This document shows, in pieces, positions 50,733 through 58,386 of a stretch of 64,000 nt of DNA; position 1 is the first letter of the stretch, and every line of letters begins with the position of its first letter. The stretch lies in NCBI GenBank assembly GCA_011772495.1, contig WVZL01000025.1:92108-156107 (forward strand), given 5' to 3'. The DNA comes from Candidatus Aminicenantota bacterium (GTDB taxonomy: Bacteria > Acidobacteriota > Aminicenantia > Aminicenantales > Aminicenantaceae). The notes below the pieces were generated by a model that was not told the origin of the DNA, ran no database searches, and was given only the letters and a program-made list of their open reading frames with translations. The translations under genes and the position numbers were made by a program.

Positions 50733-52205
50733 CTATTCGCTGTAATGTTTTATGATCTTGACTACCGCCTGTTGGCAAACCCTACAGAAAGGCTTTTTCC
50801 CTTTAGTGAACATGAGACAGTCTATCATGGGACGAAAAAGGCCCTGGGCTGAGTAGCCAGCTCCCTCGAAGGCACCGACTTTTTCCCAGAACTTGCTCTT
50901 CCTGAGATAATCGTCCATTTTGTTGGCATGCCCCCTGGAGAGCTGCTCTGATTTCTCTTCAAGTTCTTCTATCTCTTCCTGAGGAGCTGCTTCTCTCTTC
51001 ATCCGTGCTATCTCTTGGTTGATTTTCCGACGAACCTTCTGATAATCCAGATCCATCTTGTCAAAAGCTTCCTTCCCCCAAGGGGTAGGAATTTCAATTC
51101 CAGATGCTATTATTTTTTTCCATTTAAGATTTTCTGGGTCGAGTAAGGCGGTAATATTCGGTTCTGTTGGCTCCACTCCTCTAGGATAGAATTCATTATA
51201 AGCCACTGAGGAGGTATAGTATTCATCGCCAAGACCAGCAAAGCTGTGGCCGAATTCATGGAGGAAGAGATACTCCCACCATTGATTATCAGTAGTGAAG
51301 GTGCAGAAAAAATTGTAAATTCCTCCTCCACCATAGCGCTTCTGGTTAATCATGATGAAAAGAGCATCATAGGGAACATGGGCGGCAATATCTTGGAGGG
51401 CCTTGTTGTCTTCTGTCAAAAGATAGCGCGGTGAACCGAGGGAATTGAATGAGCTGCTCAGAGCTGTGTTCTTGAAGATTCCATGGGTGGGCTCATCACA
51501 CCCGCTTTCTGCAGAAGGCTTGAACACGCCGTAGATGTTGAAATGATTCTTATATGTCTTATAAGGCTCATGATTGAAAAAAACCTTGGTGAATCTCTCT
51601 AGGTCTGCCTTAACCTTAGCTTCTTCCTGTTTAGTGTACCCCTCGGCAATAAAGGCAATATCCACCTTCTGGTGAGGATGGCCGTGCTTGACCATTTCAA
51701 AAACCCTAACTCCTTCCTCCAATTTCTCCTTTATGACCGCTACTCCATCGGGATCGATCTTTTGACTGAAGAGAGGGCCAAGCCGATTCTCATGATCCCT
51801 GACTTCAAGAGTAAATGTAATTTTAGCTTTCGGATAAGGAATGATAGCCGATTCGTGGTAGGTTCTTTTCACTCCCTCGAGGGCTGAATCTGTAGTCTTG
51901 TACTCCCCGAAATAGCAGTCGAATCCCTTGGAGAAAATGAGTTTTCCCGATGAAGTATCATAGACTTTAATATAGTAACGGCCGTTGTCAAAATGATCGA
52001 TAAGATTTTTCTTGCTTCCTGCCCAGAGGCCTTGCTGATAAACTTGATCCAGAGTGATAAATTCTTCCTTAGCATTGCCGATATGAAAATAATCCAGGCG
52101 CATGGTCTTATCGATGAAGTGATCATCAAAATCGCCAGCAGACTGAGCTAAAACCAATCCTGTTAAAGAAAGAATAGCCACCAGGGTTAAGATGGAATTT
52201 CTCAT
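50733..52205 (-). CDS. Exported M64-family (IgA peptidase-like) metallopeptidase
   Basis: 490 residues with a signal peptide (SILTLVAILSLTGLVLA). The zinc site is HEFGHSFAGLGDEYY (HExxHxxGxxD, near 295-309). Upstream is an M64 N-terminal beta-sandwich (to about 160) and the start of the peptidase domain KVDIAFIAEGYTKQEEAKV. C-terminal CLMFTKGKKPFCRVCQQ holds three cysteines. M64 includes the IgA peptidase of Clostridium ramosum; host context is not implied, and a general secreted peptidase is likelier. It overlaps the arginase-family start by 4 bp. Confidence 0.9.
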   Translation of the reverse strand: MRNSILTLVAILSLTGLVLAQSAGDFDDHFIDKTMRLDYFHIGNAKEEFITLDQVYQQGLWAGSKKNLIDHFDNGRYYIKVYDTSSGKLIFSKGFDCYFGEYKTTDSALEGVKRTYHESAIIPYPKAKITFTLEVRDHENRLGPLFSQKIDPDGVAVIKEKLEEGVRVFEMVKHGHPHQKVDIAFIAEGYTKQEEAKVKADLERFTKVFFNHEPYKTYKNHFNIYGVFKPSAESGCDEPTHGIFKNTALSSSFNSLGSPRYLLTEDNKALQDIAAHVPYDALFIMINQKRYGGGGIYNFFCTFTTDNQWWEYLFLHEFGHSFAGLGDEYYTSSVAYNEFYPRGVEPTEPNITALLDPENLKWKKIIASGIEIPTPWGKEAFDKMDLDYQKVRRKINQEIARMKREAAPQEEIEELEEKSEQLSRGHANKMDDYLRKSKFWEKVGAFEGAGYSAQGLFRPMIDCLMFTKGKKPFCRVCQQAVVKIIKHYSE

Positions 52206-53080
52206 GATTCCTCCTGTTGGAGAGAAGATTTCCGGCGAGATGAAGCGTCAAAAATGACCTTGCCCACCACCTCTTTTATGATTTTCACTGCAGCTGCAGC
52301 CGTTATCCCGCTCGGATCCCGCTCAGGATTCAACTCCACAACATCCAAACCGATAATCTTGGCCTTGAGAGCATGAATCAGATTGATAACTTGACGGGTA
52401 GAGAGGCCTCCAGCCTCGTGATGGGAGACGCCAGGCGCAAAGGCTGGATCGAGAGCATCCATATCAAAGGAGATATAGAGAGGATTTGAAAACTCAAGGC
52501 CAGGGATTTCCTTCAAATCCTTCATCCAGAGGGTCCTAACTCCATGCTCTGCAGCCTTGGAGCGCTGCTGGCCCGTAGCTGCTCTTATCCCCACTTGAAC
52601 AAGATTCTGCACCAGGCCCTCCTCCACGATCCTGGCAAAGGGACAGGCATGAGAATAACGGTCTCCGTACAGCTCTTCATACAGGTCTGGATGGGCATCA
52701 AAGTGGAGAATATCTAAGGACCTAAATTTTTTCGAAAAGGCTTTAGCTGCTGGATAACTTATCGAATGGTCGCCACCAAGGATAATGGGCACCGCCTCTT
52801 TCTTCAAGATTTCAAATATTCCCTCTTCAATCTGAGCAAAGATTTCTGAAGCTTCACCCGCAATATTCAGGTCGCCCAAGTCGACGAGGATGGTTTCCTC
52901 CTCTAGATTTACACCGAGTTCTGTCCAGGGATTAATCGCCTTCCCGGTGGAGGCAGCCCTGATAGCTGAAGGTCCTTTGGCTGCTCCCTTCAAGTAACAG
53001 GATTTATCATCAAAAGGCACGCCGATAATGGCAAATTCGAATTCCTGGCTTTGCTTAACAGCTCCTCCAAAATCAGTCAT
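52202..53080 (-). CDS. Agmatinase/arginase-family ureohydrolase
   Basis: 292 residues. The binuclear manganese site is complete: LGGDHSISYP (His), LHFDAHPDLYEE (Asp-x-His-x-x-Asp) and SFDMDALDPAFAPG (Asp-x-Asp). GGLSTRQV follows. The family hydrolyses agmatine, arginine, formiminoglutamate or related guanidines; the residues visible do not decide which. No speB-type polyamine neighbour is present; instead the gene heads an operon with two exported peptidases (M64, M20), which suggests arginine or related peptide catabolism. GGAG precedes ATG 53080. No gene is visible between 53081 and 53289. Confidence 0.88.
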   Translation of the reverse strand: MTDFGGAVKQSQEFEFAIIGVPFDDKSCYLKGAAKGPSAIRAASTGKAINPWTELGVNLEEETILVDLGDLNIAGEASEIFAQIEEGIFEILKKEAVPIILGGDHSISYPAAKAFSKKFRSLDILHFDAHPDLYEELYGDRYSHACPFARIVEEGLVQNLVQVGIRAATGQQRSKAAEHGVRTLWMKDLKEIPGLEFSNPLYISFDMDALDPAFAPGVSHHEAGGLSTRQVINLIHALKAKIIGLDVVELNPERDPSGITAAAAVKIIKEVVGKVIFDASSRRKSSLQQEES

Positions 53081-53289
53081 TCCTGCACTCCAGAGTGAAG
53101 CTTGGGTACGGTGTAAGATTATATAGAAAAGGAGGTTGGAAAGAAACTAAAAACTCGTCAGCTCGGGCAATGAATAAGTTTTAGGTCGTGAAACATGAAT
53201 CGGCTTTCTACAAAAATGATACGGGGATGATTCTATTGTTTCTTAATAATCAATCGACAGTTTTTAGGAACAGAACAATAGAAAAGATT

Positions 53290-53895
53290 CTACCCTTCCC
53301 ATATCCATCGATGATCGCAGTAGCCATGACCTTGCATTATTGTTTTTGTCCGCACCAGGGTAATTTTTGAATGACTAGTTTTGGCAGCAGAAAAATCGCT
53401 ATAGCAAACAGTTGCATAGCCAATATCGGCTGCGTTTCTCTCTTGAAAGGTCTTTGCCCAAAGACATTCGGAAACTTTCATCTCATAAGCTTTTTCAGAT
53501 CGTTCTATGATTTCCCAAGTCATCATGTTCTGGTAATACTCCCCTCCTCCTATCCATTCGAGGAAAGAAAAATTGGGGTCATCGTTTTCACTTATCGGAT
53601 TGCTGTCATCCACAGCACGCATTATCATCTCAATGAGTTTTTTCCTTCCAAGATATTTTGAAAACTCTTCCATAATCTCAATATAATATCCATATCTCCA
53701 TTTAAATGCCTCTTCATAAGTATGGCCCCATTCTTTTTGGAATTTGTGTTTAATGACTTTTTCCTGGGATCCATCACTGGATTCATGGTTGTTTAATAAA
53801 CCACCTAAACTTAAACAAGACATTGAACAAAGAGGTAAAAGTGAAGAGAGAAATTGTCTCCGGCCTGGGTCAAACAAGAGATTTTTGTTGTTCAT
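53290..53895 (-). CDS. L-2-amino-thiazoline-4-carboxylic acid hydrolase-like protein, Tat signal
   Basis: 201 residues. N-terminal PGRRQFLSSLLPLCSMSC is a twin-arginine signal (Arg12-Arg13-Gln-Phe-Leu). The C-terminus LVRTKTIMQGHGYCDHRWIW carries the conserved RTKT-M..G..YCD-RW pattern of the ATC-hydrolase family (PF14196). Family members open a thiazoline ring to S-carbamoylcysteine, but exported homologues of unknown substrate are common. GGAG lies before ATG 53895. Sigma-54 site and UAS upstream place it in the putative regulon. Confidence 0.76.
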   Translation of the reverse strand: MNNKNLLFDPGRRQFLSSLLPLCSMSCLSLGGLLNNHESSDGSQEKVIKHKFQKEWGHTYEEAFKWRYGYYIEIMEEFSKYLGRKKLIEMIMRAVDDSNPISENDDPNFSFLEWIGGGEYYQNMMTWEIIERSEKAYEMKVSECLWAKTFQERNAADIGYATVCYSDFSAAKTSHSKITLVRTKTIMQGHGYCDHRWIWEG

Positions 53896-53933
53896 AATTT
53901 TGCTCCTTTAATCCTATATTCCCTATTTTTATC

Positions 53934-53949
53934 AGCAATAAACATGCCA
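53934..53949 (-). promoter_or_regulatory. Sigma-54 promoter of the ATC-hydrolase-like gene
   Basis: Minus-strand TGGCATGTTTATTGCT has GG-N10-GC with TTTTGGCAT upstream and TTGCT downstream. Predicted start near 53923, 28 bases before ATG 53895. Confidence 0.64.
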
Positions 53950-53989
53950 AAATTATCCCCAGGGATATTCAGATGCTTCTCGAACAATT

Positions 53990-54006
53990 TGTAACATTTT
54001 TTAACA
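53990..54006 (-). promoter_or_regulatory. Candidate UAS of ATC-hydrolase-like gene
   Basis: TGTAACATTTTTTAACA is a weaker form of TGTAAA-N5-TTTACA (two half-site mismatches) located 41-57 bp upstream of the -24 element. Confidence 0.4.
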
Positions 54007-54051
54007 GTTAATGTCTTTGCTCGAAAAGAAATCGATATTCCTCATAGCCAT

Positions 54052-54240
54052 CTAGAAAATAGCACCACCGCTCTGTCTCAGCACCTTAGCTCCAATCTTT
54101 ATGAGTTTCACAAGCAGAGCCCGAAGCGACCAGTGCTTGATATTACCAAGAAGAACCAGACGCCCCAGAAAATTGTCCAGATTGTAGGCAAGAATAAAGG
54201 GAATATGGTTTAGAAGGAAATTCTGGAAGATAGAGAGCGG
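54052..54240 (-). pseudogene. IS1380-family transposase, C-terminal remnant
   Basis: A frame with no usable start runs to a TAG at 54052. Its translation includes NHIPFILAYNLDNFLGRLVL and KHWSLRALLVKLIKIGAKVL, which match the AYNLxNFxR...HWSL...KLIKIGAKV end of IS1380-type transposases. The rest of the transposase (about 350 residues) and clear IS ends are missing. A decayed insertion at the edge of the accessory stretch. Confidence 0.72.
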
Positions 54241-54472
54241 GAGAGGAAAGTTATTTCCTCCCCCTTTTTCCCCCGGCCTAAGTGGCGCCTTGGATAAAAA
54301 ATTTAATCAGACAAGGAAGGCTGGGCATATAGAATTTTGAATGAGCCTGGGTCCAAAGTCAATCACCTTTCAAGATGGTTTTTGAGGTTACTTTAAAAAT
54401 CATCCTCTTCACCTAAAGGGGTGAAAGGCTCTCACCTTTGGAAGTATTTCTTTATCCATGATAAAGCGGGGA
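54241..54472. other. Non-coding spacer between transposase remnant and MITE-like element
   Basis: No supported gene. The sequence mixes a pyrimidine-rich stretch (near 54250-54275) with AT-rich DNA; it may be leftover IS sequence but shows no recognisable ends. Confidence 0.4.
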
Positions 54473-54817
54473 TTTTTGGGAATGGATGAAGCGACGTTTG
54501 AAGATTTAGCCTTACCGAGCCTCCTTGGAGGGGGAACAGCTCCGCTTTCCCCCTTCCAACGCTCGCCTTCTCCTTCTCACGGCTCGCTGCCTCCCCTTCT
54601 CGGACTGCATAAAGCGTCCTGCGGCCAAGGAGGGCACACCCCCTTGGATCCCCCCAACATCGTTTCTCCGCAACGATGTTGTTCTTCGAGGGAATCCGAA
54701 AGAGTCGGACACCGAGTATGTCTGAGTCTCCGTAGGAGGCGAGTTACGCAGGTGCCGAGAAGAGCAACGAGGGAATGGCGTTTAAAATCTGAACGGGAGT
54801 GAAGCCATTCCCAAAAA
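54473..54817. mobile_element. 345-bp GC-rich element with 13-bp terminal inverted repeats (MITE-like)
   Basis: Perfect terminal inverted repeats TTTTTGGGAATGG (54473-54485) and CCATTCCCAAAAA (54805-54817) bound a segment clearly richer in G and C than its AT-rich flanks, with internal palindromes (CAACATCG...CGATGTTG near 54656-54680; CCAAGGAGGG/CCCCCTTGG). Frames of 66-114 residues overlap on both strands and are low-complexity (Arg, Pro, Ser), so none is a likely gene. A related 25-base end occurs alone at 21887-21911. Confidence 0.55.
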
Positions 54818-54926
54818 CTTATCAATAATTATTCAACTATTAGGTAAGAATGGGATGTGTCTCACCTTTTCATTTGCCGGCAAGATGACTATAATAACAA
54901 ATACATGAATCTAGCGAGGAGAGACA

Positions 54927-55907
54927 ATGGAAGAAATAAAAACCATAAAAACCCAAGAAGATGCTATAAAACTTTTAAACATAGCCCTAGAACACGAGTG
55001 GGCAGTGAGCTTTGAATACACTATCCATGCCTATTCGATGCCCAAAGCCAAATTCTTTTACGAAGACCCGATCATGAAGCACAGAACAGATGCCCGCGCC
55101 CAGACAATCCAGATCGGAATTGACGAGATGTACCATGCCCTCCAGCTTGGAATAATCATTGCCCAGATGGGTGGGATTCCTTCTTTTAAAACAGACCAAG
55201 TCATGCGCTATCCGAAGATCATGGACAACCTGAAGAGGGACAAAATGACCGAAGACATGGTCACCGACCTTTACCAATCAGCAGAATTTGAAGAGGGGGC
55301 TTTCCCCAAGATTGAAAACATGGTCTGGAATATCTCCTATGATGAAGTTCGTCATTCCCGACAGTTCGAAGCCATGATGGCAGCCATGAAGAAAGAAGGA
55401 GCTGAAGAGGCCCTTTGCTTTCAATCCAGGCCGGAAAACCGAGAAAAAGAAGAAGTCCAACTCCTCCATGAAATCACTCGCTCGGAAAATGCACTCCTGC
55501 ACCAATACTTGAAGTATGTCCTGCTCTTCAGCGAGCACCAAGACCTCAGTCAGCGTTTGTTTAAAAATTCCATCGACCACATGAGACATTGGGATAAGAA
55601 CTCGGGTCTCCTGATTAAGATGGGAGATGTGATCCAAATCGAAAATACGGTAAAAGATAAAAACGGAGTCGAAACGAGCCAAAGCCCGATGCCTGCTGCC
55701 TATCCTGGAGAAGACCGCCTCACGGTCTTGGAGACTCTGATCCCAGCAGAAGAAGAGCTGATAGCGAAATATGAAAAATTAATTTCTCTGGTTGAAGAAA
55801 AAGAGATAAAGGAACAGCTCGAGCTGCATCTTGCCTTAAACCAGGAACACCTCTTTACCGATGAGTGGCTTCTTAAGAACGCCAAGAAAATAAAAGGCCT
55901 GAAATAA
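54927..55907 (+). CDS. Tandem ferritin-like diiron protein
   Basis: 326 residues containing two ferritin-like four-helix units. The first has ALEHEWAVSFEY (Glu), GIDEMYHALQLG (ExxH), SAEFEEGAF (Glu) and SYDEVRHSRQF (ExxH). The second has TRSENALLHQYLKYVLL, SIDHMRHWDK, IPAEEELIAKYEKLI and LALNQEHLFTDEWL (ExxH). Each unit has enough carboxylates and histidines for a diiron or similar metal site. Bacterioferritin/rubrerythrin-like oxidase or peroxidase activity is plausible; no rubredoxin domain is attached. GAGGAG precedes ATG 54927. A flavin reductase gene follows after 47 bp. Confidence 0.72.
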   Translation: MEEIKTIKTQEDAIKLLNIALEHEWAVSFEYTIHAYSMPKAKFFYEDPIMKHRTDARAQTIQIGIDEMYHALQLGIIIAQMGGIPSFKTDQVMRYPKIMDNLKRDKMTEDMVTDLYQSAEFEEGAFPKIENMVWNISYDEVRHSRQFEAMMAAMKKEGAEEALCFQSRPENREKEEVQLLHEITRSENALLHQYLKYVLLFSEHQDLSQRLFKNSIDHMRHWDKNSGLLIKMGDVIQIENTVKDKNGVETSQSPMPAAYPGEDRLTVLETLIPAEEELIAKYEKLISLVEEKEIKEQLELHLALNQEHLFTDEWLLKNAKKIKGLK

Positions 55908-55954
55908 AGAAACCTTAAATTTTGCTCTCTTTATAAAGCATCTGGAGAGAAGCC

Positions 55955-56512
55955 ATGAAAAAGATAATCACTAAAATAAAAAAATTCCAGCATTTCTATC
56001 CTTACACGGTAGCCATTGTAGGTGCCCAGGCAGGAAAGCGCCTTAATTACATGGCCTGCGCCTGGCACACGGCCCTTTCCTTCGAGCCTCCGCTTTTTGG
56101 GATTCTTATCTCTAAAAAGAGATACACCTATCAGATTATTTCCGAGGCCAGGGAATTCACGGCTAACTTCATCAGCTTTGATAAAGTGAAGCTCTCTGCT
56201 CAGATGGGAAGAGTCTCCGGTTCCGATACAGATAAGATCAAGGAATTTGAAGTCAAGCTTTCCCCTTCAAAAATCATTAAATCTCCTGTCGTGGAAGAGG
56301 CCTATGTTTGTTTTGAATGCCGGGTAGCAGATGTCAGAGCCTACGGTGACCATGACCTTTTTGTGGGGGAAGTTCTGGCCATCCACGAGGAGGAAGGCTT
56401 TAGTCCTGAGGGCGTACTGGAGGGCGGAAAGATTCAACCTCTCCTTTACCTGGGGAGTGACTTTTACATCACCATAAACCCGGACACCTTGAAACATGTC
56501 CTCCCTGATTAA
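55955..56512 (+). CDS. Flavin reductase-like FMN-binding protein
   Basis: 185 residues. Flavin-binding core of the FMN reductase family: YPYTVAIVGAQAGKRLNYMA, WHTALSFEPPLFGILISKKR, FTANFISFD and HDLFVGEVLAIH. Such proteins bind FMN and supply electrons, often to a partner oxidase or oxygenase. The preceding gene encodes a ferritin-like diiron protein, so an electron supply to that protein is a reasonable inference. GGAGAG precedes ATG 55955. Confidence 0.85.
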   Translation: MKKIITKIKKFQHFYPYTVAIVGAQAGKRLNYMACAWHTALSFEPPLFGILISKKRYTYQIISEAREFTANFISFDKVKLSAQMGRVSGSDTDKIKEFEVKLSPSKIIKSPVVEEAYVCFECRVADVRAYGDHDLFVGEVLAIHEEEGFSPEGVLEGGKIQPLLYLGSDFYITINPDTLKHVLPD

Positions 56513-56524
56513 ATCCCCAACTTT

Positions 56525-56644
56525 GGTCAGGTCCTTACAAAATGGGGACGGTTCTATTTTTTCTCAACAACTCACAGAGGATATTGAGAATAATGAAAAA
56601 AAATAGAACCGTCCCTTATCTTTCTTGAAAGTTGAGACCTGACC
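56525..56644. repeat. Palindromic REP-like element
   Basis: Outer inverted repeats GGTCAGGTC (56525-56533) and GACCTGACC (56636-56644) enclose inner arms GGGACGGTTCTATTTTTT (56545-56562) and AAAAAATAGAACCGTCCC (56598-56615), all perfect. This kind of GGGGACGGTTCTATTTT palindrome resembles hairpins mobilised by REP-associated tyrosine transposases; no such transposase is in the window. Partial copies lie at 28385 and 32941. Confidence 0.75.
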
Positions 56645-56703
56645 CCTATTTTTGACTTTTTTTTCTTTCCTCTTTTTCCTATAATATACAGGAAAAAATA
56701 ATC

Positions 56704-57621
56704 ATGGCCACAGTTCTCAAAATCGAGGACCTTCATAAATCCTTTAAGACTGGTTTTCTCCTTAGAAAAAAGAAAATCCTGAAAGGGATTTCCCTGACAG
56801 TCGAAGAAGGTCAAATCTTTGGCTATCTCGGTCCAAACGGAGCGGGAAAAACAACGACTCTGAAGTGTATTCTTGGTCTCCTCTTTCCTGAAAAAGGGAA
56901 AATAGAATTATTCGGCCTGCCACACCTTTCTCTTCGCGCCAAAGAAAGAATCGGGTTTCTTCCTGAAAATCCCTATTTTTATGAACACCTCACAGCCTCA
57001 GAGTTTCTCAATTTCTACGGAGAATTGTCTCTCAAGAAGAAAAAAGACATAGCGGCCAGAGTTAAGGAACTCCTCCATCTTGTCGGTCTCGAGCCGTGGG
57101 CGAACATGCCTCTTCGAAAATTTTCGCGGGGGATGCTCCAGAGGATAGGCTTTGCCCAATCTCTATTCAACGAGCCTTCTTTAGTCCTCCTGGATGAACC
57201 CCTGGGAGGTCTGGATCCTCTGGGTAGAAAAGAAATGAGAGACATCATTGCCCGGCTAAAACAAGAAGGGAAAACCGTGTTCCTCTCCTCGCACATCCTG
57301 CAGGATATCGAAATGATCTGCGACCGAGTCGCGATCATCATCAACGGCCAGATCCATAGCCAGGGGACTCTCCACGATCTAGTCTCCGAAAAAATCCTTT
57401 TCACAGAGATTATTCTTTCTGGACTGAAATCCAATGAACTCAAGAGCTTAGGAGAACGCTTTTCTTATCTGGGAGAAAAGACTCTTCTCAAAGTCTTCGA
57501 AGAAGATAAGATCGACACGATCATCGACCTTGTCCAGAAAAAGAACGGGAAGATTCACTCCCTTATCCCTAGAACTCAAACCTTAGAAGATTTGTTCGTC
57601 GGGATGGTTAAAAAAGGATGA
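56704..57621 (+). CDS. ABC transporter ATPase, PilH-like
   Basis: 305 residues. Walker A GPNGAGKTTTLK (near 45-56), signature FSRGMLQRIGFAQ, Walker B LVLLDEPLGGLDP and the switch SSHILQDIEM are complete, with a C-terminal extension of 90 residues. The four genes ABC ATPase, permease, TPR protein and prepilin peptidase overlap or nearly touch. Myxococcus xanthus has pilG-pilH-pilI followed by pilD in its type IV pilus cluster, and PilHI is an ABC transporter needed for pili there; I infer an equivalent. A TATAAT lies at 56680 but its -35 is poor. Confidence 0.85.
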   Translation: MATVLKIEDLHKSFKTGFLLRKKKILKGISLTVEEGQIFGYLGPNGAGKTTTLKCILGLLFPEKGKIELFGLPHLSLRAKERIGFLPENPYFYEHLTASEFLNFYGELSLKKKKDIAARVKELLHLVGLEPWANMPLRKFSRGMLQRIGFAQSLFNEPSLVLLDEPLGGLDPLGRKEMRDIIARLKQEGKTVFLSSHILQDIEMICDRVAIIINGQIHSQGTLHDLVSEKILFTEIILSGLKSNELKSLGERFSYLGEKTLLKVFEEDKIDTIIDLVQKKNGKIHSLIPRTQTLEDLFVGMVKKG

Positions 57622-58382
57622 GAATAACAGCGATTGCCTTGAACACCTTCAAGGAGACCATAAGAGACAGAATCCTGTATCTGCTTCTTTTCTTCGCTGC
57701 TTCGACGATCATTTTCTCCCGTTTCCTGGCTCTTATCACGGTGGGAGACAGAGTCAAGATCATCAAAGATGTGGGCCTGGCCTCCCTTTCCCTCTTCGGG
57801 GCTTTGATGGCTATCGTGATAGGCACGCAATTGGTCTACAAGGAGATCGATAAAAAAACCATCTTTACCTTGCTCTCCAAACCCATCCACCGCTATCAAT
57901 TCCTCCTGGGGAAGTTTCTAGGGCTGGCCTTGACCCTCTTGATCATGCTTCTCCTGATGAGCCTCATATTCCTGGTTTTAGTTTTTCTCCATACCTCCAA
58001 GATAGACTGGAATCTTCTCATAGCCATCTACCTGATCTTCCTCGAACTCTTGTTGATCACCTCGGTAGCTATCCTTTTCTCCTGCTTTTCGACTCCCATA
58101 TTGAGCTCTATTTTTTCCCTAAGTTTCTATCTCGTCGGTCACCTATCTTGGGGATTAGAAACCCTTATCCAGAAGATCAAAGCTGGCCCTCAGAGGGTTT
58201 TGGCTCAGATTCTCTACCTGCTTGTTCCTGACCTTGAAAATTTCAACGTCAAGACAGAGATTGTCCATGGTTTGCCACTTTCCTCCCAATTTTTCTTGTT
58301 TACAACTCTATACGGAGTCTTTTACACTCTCTTTGTTTTGACCATAGCTTTCTTGATCTTCAGAAAAAGAGATTTCATCTAG
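57618..58382 (+). CDS. ABC-2-type permease, PilI-like
   Basis: 254 residues with six membrane segments (about 15-35, 50-75, 95-120, 125-150, 165-185, 220-245), the ABC-2 fold. It overlaps the ATPase gene by 4 bp (ATGA), so the two make one exporter. The substrate is unknown; the pilin-processing neighbour supports a type IV pilus role. The N-terminal RITAIALNTFKETIRDRILY is typical of ABC-2 permeases. Confidence 0.83.
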   Translation: MRITAIALNTFKETIRDRILYLLLFFAASTIIFSRFLALITVGDRVKIIKDVGLASLSLFGALMAIVIGTQLVYKEIDKKTIFTLLSKPIHRYQFLLGKFLGLALTLLIMLLLMSLIFLVLVFLHTSKIDWNLLIAIYLIFLELLLITSVAILFSCFSTPILSSIFSLSFYLVGHLSWGLETLIQKIKAGPQRVLAQILYLLVPDLENFNVKTEIVHGLPLSSQFFLFTTLYGVFYTLFVLTIAFLIFRKRDFI

Positions 58383-58386
58383 GTCT

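Noticed and set aside
54458-54802. Frames of 66-114 residues on both strands in the GC-rich segment
   Set aside because: Low-complexity Pro/Ser/Arg translations in several frames, no ribosome sites, and they lie within a terminal-inverted-repeat element.
56652-56685. TTGACT and TATAAT upstream of the PilH-like gene
   Set aside because: The gap is 22 bp, too long for an ordinary sigma-70 promoter; not listed.
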